A stretch of 64,000 nt of DNA from Ruegeria sp. PrR005 (GTDB taxonomy: Bacteria; Pseudomonadota; Alphaproteobacteria; Rhodobacterales; Rhodobacteraceae): the NCBI RefSeq assembly GCF_010500245.1, contig NZ_JAAGOX010000011.1:558001-622000 (forward strand), given 5' to 3'. Position 1 is the first letter of the stretch. Each line of letters opens with the position of its first letter. Shown piece by piece: positions 61,240 through 64,000 of this stretch. Both the position numbers and the translations under genes were made by a program. Under the pieces are notes generated by a model. The model was not told the origin of the DNA. It ran no database searches and worked only from the letters and a program-made list of their open reading frames with translations.

Positions 61240-63240
61240 ATGTCGCAGACGCAGAAAGACAGTCAGACCGCAAGCGCCGAGCGCAAGGCCGATCGTCCCT
61301 GGCTGATCCGGACCTATGCGGGACATTCGACCGCCCTGAAATCCAACGCGCTCTACCGGTCCAACCTGGCAAAGGGACAGACCGGCCTTTCCGTGGCCTT
61401 CGACCTGCCGACGCAGACCGGCTATGACAGCGATCACGTACTGGCGCGCGGCGAAGTGGGCAAGGTCGGTGTACCAGTTTGCCATCTGGGCGACATGCGG
61501 GTGCTCTTCGACCAGATCCCGCTGGAGCAGATGAACACCTCGATGACGATCAACGCCACTGCCCCCTGGCTGCTGGCACTCTACATCGCCGTGGCCGAGG
61601 AGCAGGGCGCCGACATCTCGAAACTGCAAGGCACCGTCCAGAACGACCTGATCAAGGAATATCTCAGCCGCGGCACCTATATCTGCCCGCCGAAACCCTC
61701 GCTCAAGATGATCGCGGACGTGGCCGAGTACTGCTACACCAACGTGCCCAAGTGGAACCCGATGAACGTGTGTTCCTATCACCTGCAAGAGGCGGGCGCG
61801 ACACCGGAACAGGAACTGGCCTATGCGCTGGCCACCGCCATCGCCGTGCTGGACGAGTTGAAGCCCCGCGTCCCGGCCGAGGATTTTCCGGCGCTCTGCG
61901 GCCGTATCTCCTTCTTTGTGAACGCGGGCATCCGTTTTGTCACCGAGATGTGCAAGATGCGCGCCTTTGTCGATCTCTGGGACGAAATCCTCGAAACCCG
62001 TTACGGCATCGCAGACCCGAAATTCCGCCGCTTCCGCTATGGCGTGCAGGTCAACAGCCTGGGCCTGACCGAACAGCAACCGGAAAACAACGTCTATCGC
62101 ATCCTGATCGAGATGCTGGCCGTGACCCTGTCGAAAAAGGCCCGCGCCCGCGCCGTGCAACTGCCCGCCTGGAACGAGGCGCTCGGCCTGCCGCGCCCCT
62201 GGGACCAGCAGTGGTCGATGCGGATGCAACAGATCCTGGCCTATGAAACCGATCTGCTGGAATATGGCGATCTGTTCGACGGCAACCCGGTCGTGGATGC
62301 CAAGGTCGAAGAGTTGAAGGCAGGCGCGCGCGCAGAACTGGCCAACCTGGACTCGATGGGTGGAGCAGTCGCCTCGATCGAATACATGAAATCCCGTCTG
62401 GTCGATTCCAATGCCGAGCGCCTGAACCGGATCGAGCGCAACGAAACCGTGGTGGTCGGTGTCAACCGCTGGACCGAGGGCGAACCCTCGCCCCTGCAAA
62501 CCGAGGATGGCGGCATCATGGTCGTCGATCCCGCGGTCGAACAGGAGCAGATCGCGCGGCTCGATACCTGGCGCCGCGACCGGGACGATGCGGCCGTGCA
62601 AGCGGCGCTGGCTGCACTGCGCGAGGCCGCGCGCACCGGATCCAACGTGATGGCGCCGTCCATCGCGGCGGCCAAGGCAGGCGTCACCACCGGCGAATGG
62701 GCCGAAGAGATGCGCAAGGCCTATGGCACTTATCGCGGCCCGACCGGTGTCTCTGGCTCGGTCTCGAACAAGACCGAAGGTCTCGACACCATCCGCGCCG
62801 AGGTCGACGCAGTCAGCGACCGCCTTGGCCGGCGCCTGAAATTCCTTGTGGGCAAACCGGGTCTCGACGGACACTCGAACGGCGCGGAACAGATCGCCTT
62901 CCGCGCCCGCGATTGCGGCATGGATATCAGCTATGACGGCATCCGCCTGACGCCTGAGGAAATCGTAAGCGCGGCGCAGGATCAGAATGCCCATGTCGTT
63001 GGCCTGTCGATCCTGTCGGGCAGCCACCTGCCGCTGGTTCAGGACGTCATGGATAGCATGAGAAAAGCCGGGCTGGGCCATATCCCCGTGCTTGTCGGCG
63101 GCATTATTCCCGACGATGATGCCCGGCAACTCAAAGCGATGGGAGTAGCAAAAGTTTATACGCCAAAGGATTTCGAATTGAACTCGATAATGATGGATAT
63201 TGTGACACTGGTCGGCACAAAAGACATCGCGGCAGAGTAA
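61240..63240 (+). CDS. ecm: Ethylmalonyl-CoA mutase
   Basis: 666 residues from ATG 61240, nine bases after CGAGG; ATG 61231 would add three residues. The long open frame before this has no family match. The substrate barrel begins RPWLIRTYAGHSTALKSNAL and has GLSVAFDLPTQTGYDSDH. The C-terminal B12 domain has the DGHSNGAEQIA motif whose His binds cobalt. It turns (2R)-ethylmalonyl-CoA into methylsuccinyl-CoA. Divergent from the acyltransferase. Together with ccr it covers two neighbouring steps of the ethylmalonyl-CoA pathway. Confidence 0.95.
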   Translation: MSQTQKDSQTASAERKADRPWLIRTYAGHSTALKSNALYRSNLAKGQTGLSVAFDLPTQTGYDSDHVLARGEVGKVGVPVCHLGDMRVLFDQIPLEQMNTSMTINATAPWLLALYIAVAEEQGADISKLQGTVQNDLIKEYLSRGTYICPPKPSLKMIADVAEYCYTNVPKWNPMNVCSYHLQEAGATPEQELAYALATAIAVLDELKPRVPAEDFPALCGRISFFVNAGIRFVTEMCKMRAFVDLWDEILETRYGIADPKFRRFRYGVQVNSLGLTEQQPENNVYRILIEMLAVTLSKKARARAVQLPAWNEALGLPRPWDQQWSMRMQQILAYETDLLEYGDLFDGNPVVDAKVEELKAGARAELANLDSMGGAVASIEYMKSRLVDSNAERLNRIERNETVVVGVNRWTEGEPSPLQTEDGGIMVVDPAVEQEQIARLDTWRRDRDDAAVQAALAALREAARTGSNVMAPSIAAAKAGVTTGEWAEEMRKAYGTYRGPTGVSGSVSNKTEGLDTIRAEVDAVSDRLGRRLKFLVGKPGLDGHSNGAEQIAFRARDCGMDISYDGIRLTPEEIVSAAQDQNAHVVGLSILSGSHLPLVQDVMDSMRKAGLGHIPVLVGGIIPDDDARQLKAMGVAKVYTPKDFELNSIMMDIVTLVGTKDIAAE

Positions 63241-63278
63241 TTTCTCTGTTTCTCCAAAATATGTTGCTGAAGTGCGTC

Positions 63279-63293
63279 TTAAACTGTGCTTAA
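63279..63293 (+). promoter_or_regulatory. CtrA-type box TTAA-N7-TTAA before the H-NS-like gene
   Basis: A second perfect TTAA-N7-TTAA (TTAA at 63279-63282 and 63290-63293), 64 bases before the ATG. It abuts the palindrome that follows. Consensus match only. Confidence 0.55.
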
Positions 63294-63315
63294 CGTGGCG
63301 CTAATAGCGCTACGT
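63293..63315 (+). promoter_or_regulatory. Palindrome at the H-NS-like gene promoter
   Basis: ACGTGGCGCT-AAT-AGCGCTACGT is a 10-bp inverted repeat with one mismatch (G-U in RNA). It lies where the -35 would be for a TATATA -10 at 63325-63330. It could be an operator, or an ecm terminator without a long T-run. Confidence 0.5.
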
Positions 63316-63356
63316 TTGGAGCGTTATATAAATAACACAAAAAGACGGAGACCAGA

Positions 63357-63674
63357 ATGGGAATCGACCTTACCGGCATGTCTCGTAAGGAACTGGTAGC
63401 GCTTCGGGCGAAACTGGATTCAGCGATAAAAGAAGCCGAACAAAAGGAACGGCAGGAAGCCCTGAAAGCCGCCGAGAAGGCCGCGGCCGAATTCGGCTTT
63501 TCTCTGGCAGAGTTGGCCAGCGAGCCGCGCAAGTCGACAAAGGGAACCAAAGCGACAGCGAAATACCGCAACCCTGCCGACCCGGAACAGACCTGGTCGG
63601 GCCGCGGGCGGAAACCCCAGTGGATTCACGACGCCCTCCATTCCGGTGCCGATATTTCCGATCTGGAAATCTGA
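63357..63674 (+). CDS. H-NS/HvrA-family nucleoid protein
   Basis: 105 residues. A coiled-coil oligomerisation part (LVALRAKLDSAIKEAEQKER, about 10-45) and the C-terminal DNA-binding core (YRNPADPEQTWSGRGRKPQW). The family includes HvrA of Rhodobacter capsulatus, which regulates photosynthesis and nitrogen-fixation genes. Here it probably compacts DNA and silences AT-rich genes. A CtrA-type box and palindrome lie in its promoter. Confidence 0.93.
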   Translation: MGIDLTGMSRKELVALRAKLDSAIKEAEQKERQEALKAAEKAAAEFGFSLAELASEPRKSTKGTKATAKYRNPADPEQTWSGRGRKPQWIHDALHSGADISDLEI

Positions 63675-63693
63675 ACTGGAAACCGCCCGGAAA

Positions 63694-64000
63694 TGACAAT
63701 TCACATTGGCGCTGAAAAAGAAGACATCGCTGAAACGGTGTTGCTCCCCGGTGATCCCTATCGGGCGAAATGGGCTGCCGAAACTTTTCTGACCGATGTC
63801 AAACTGGTCAACCAGGTACGCGGAATGCTTGGGTTTACCGGTTTCTGGAACGGGAACCGCGTAACATTTCACGGGTCCGGCATGGGAATGCCGTCGCTGT
63901 CGATTTATGTCAACGAGTTGATCCGCGACTATGGCGCTCGGACCCTGATCCGCATCGGCTCATGCGGCGGCATGCAGAACAGCGTGGCGGTTCGCGATGT
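63694..64000 (+). CDS. deoD: Purine-nucleoside phosphorylase DeoD-type (partial)
   Basis: ATG 63694, cut by the window end after 102 codons. [27 protein letters not shown] and [15 protein letters not shown] and RIGSCGGMQ are DeoD signatures. It cleaves purine nucleosides with phosphate. It begins 20 bases after the H-NS-like gene and may share its transcript. Confidence 0.95.

Overview
The window reads as a piece of alphaproteobacterial chromosome from the Roseobacter group (Rhodobacteraceae). The gene set and order (mreBCD-mrdA-rodA, rpoHII, luxR-luxI next to ccr and ecm, phasin, HvrA/H-NS-like protein, paired TauE/SafE proteins) look most like Ruegeria pomeroyi or a close relative. That identification rests on family knowledge, not on a search. 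Base composition is GC-rich throughout. Genes are packed on both strands, mostly in short operons with ATGA, GTGA or TGATG overlaps. I saw no insertion sequence, prophage, CRISPR array, tRNA or rRNA gene. No gap between genes exceeds about 300 bases.

Layout. 1-9.8 kb: truncated nadE, a secreted MORN-repeat protein, an SDR/FeS-photolyase pair, leuA behind a leader-peptide attenuator, a soluble class III adenylate cyclase with TPRs, and rlmJ. 9.9-15.6 kb: the cell-shape operon mreB-mreC-mreD-mrdA-rodA. 15.6-21 kb: ghrA-like reductase, M3 peptidase, a transsulfuration-family PLP enzyme, phasin and a universal stress protein. 20.9-25.5 kb (minus): an apparent operon rpoHII-chaN-coaBC-dut-thiF-like behind an RpoE-type promoter. 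25.5-31.4 kb: cobU and a phosphatase, a GST with a Cys-rich tail, comM, gshB, yraN and rsmI. 31.4-37.8 kb: LpoA-like lipoprotein, glnD, murJ, a Crp/Fnr regulator and a small DUF2892 protein. 37.8-46.6 kb: a rhomboid-fold protein lacking catalytic residues, trpS, a VOC protein, a branched-chain amino-acid group (Leu/Glu dehydrogenase, Lrp regulator, ilvE), an AbrB-type membrane protein, a stress protein, a DsbA-fold isomerase, and nfuA-tsaB-rimI. 46.7-51.4 kb: a BMP-type nucleoside ABC transporter. 51.5-54.2 kb: two tandem TauE/SafE proteins and a TIGR02186 protein. 54.2-58.1 kb (minus): SDR, RecD-like helicase, luxI, luxR and a small overlapping ORF. 58.3-64 kb: ccr, an acyltransferase and ecm (two ethylmalonyl-CoA pathway enzymes), an H-NS-like gene, and truncated deoD.

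Most genes are housekeeping. The points most worth a second look are regulatory: (1) a probably leaderless, Leu/Ile-rich leader peptide and alternative stem-loops before leuA; (2) two perfect TTAA-N7-TTAA (CtrA-type) boxes, one in front of the small ORF-luxR unit and one in front of the H-NS-like gene, which suggests a link between cell-cycle/CtrA control and quorum sensing; (3) an RpoE-type promoter before rpoHII. Unusual proteins include a pseudo-rhomboid, a membrane-anchored E1/ThiF-like enzyme, a GST with a YHS/TRASH-like Cys tail, and an unrecognised 72-residue ORF overlapping luxR.
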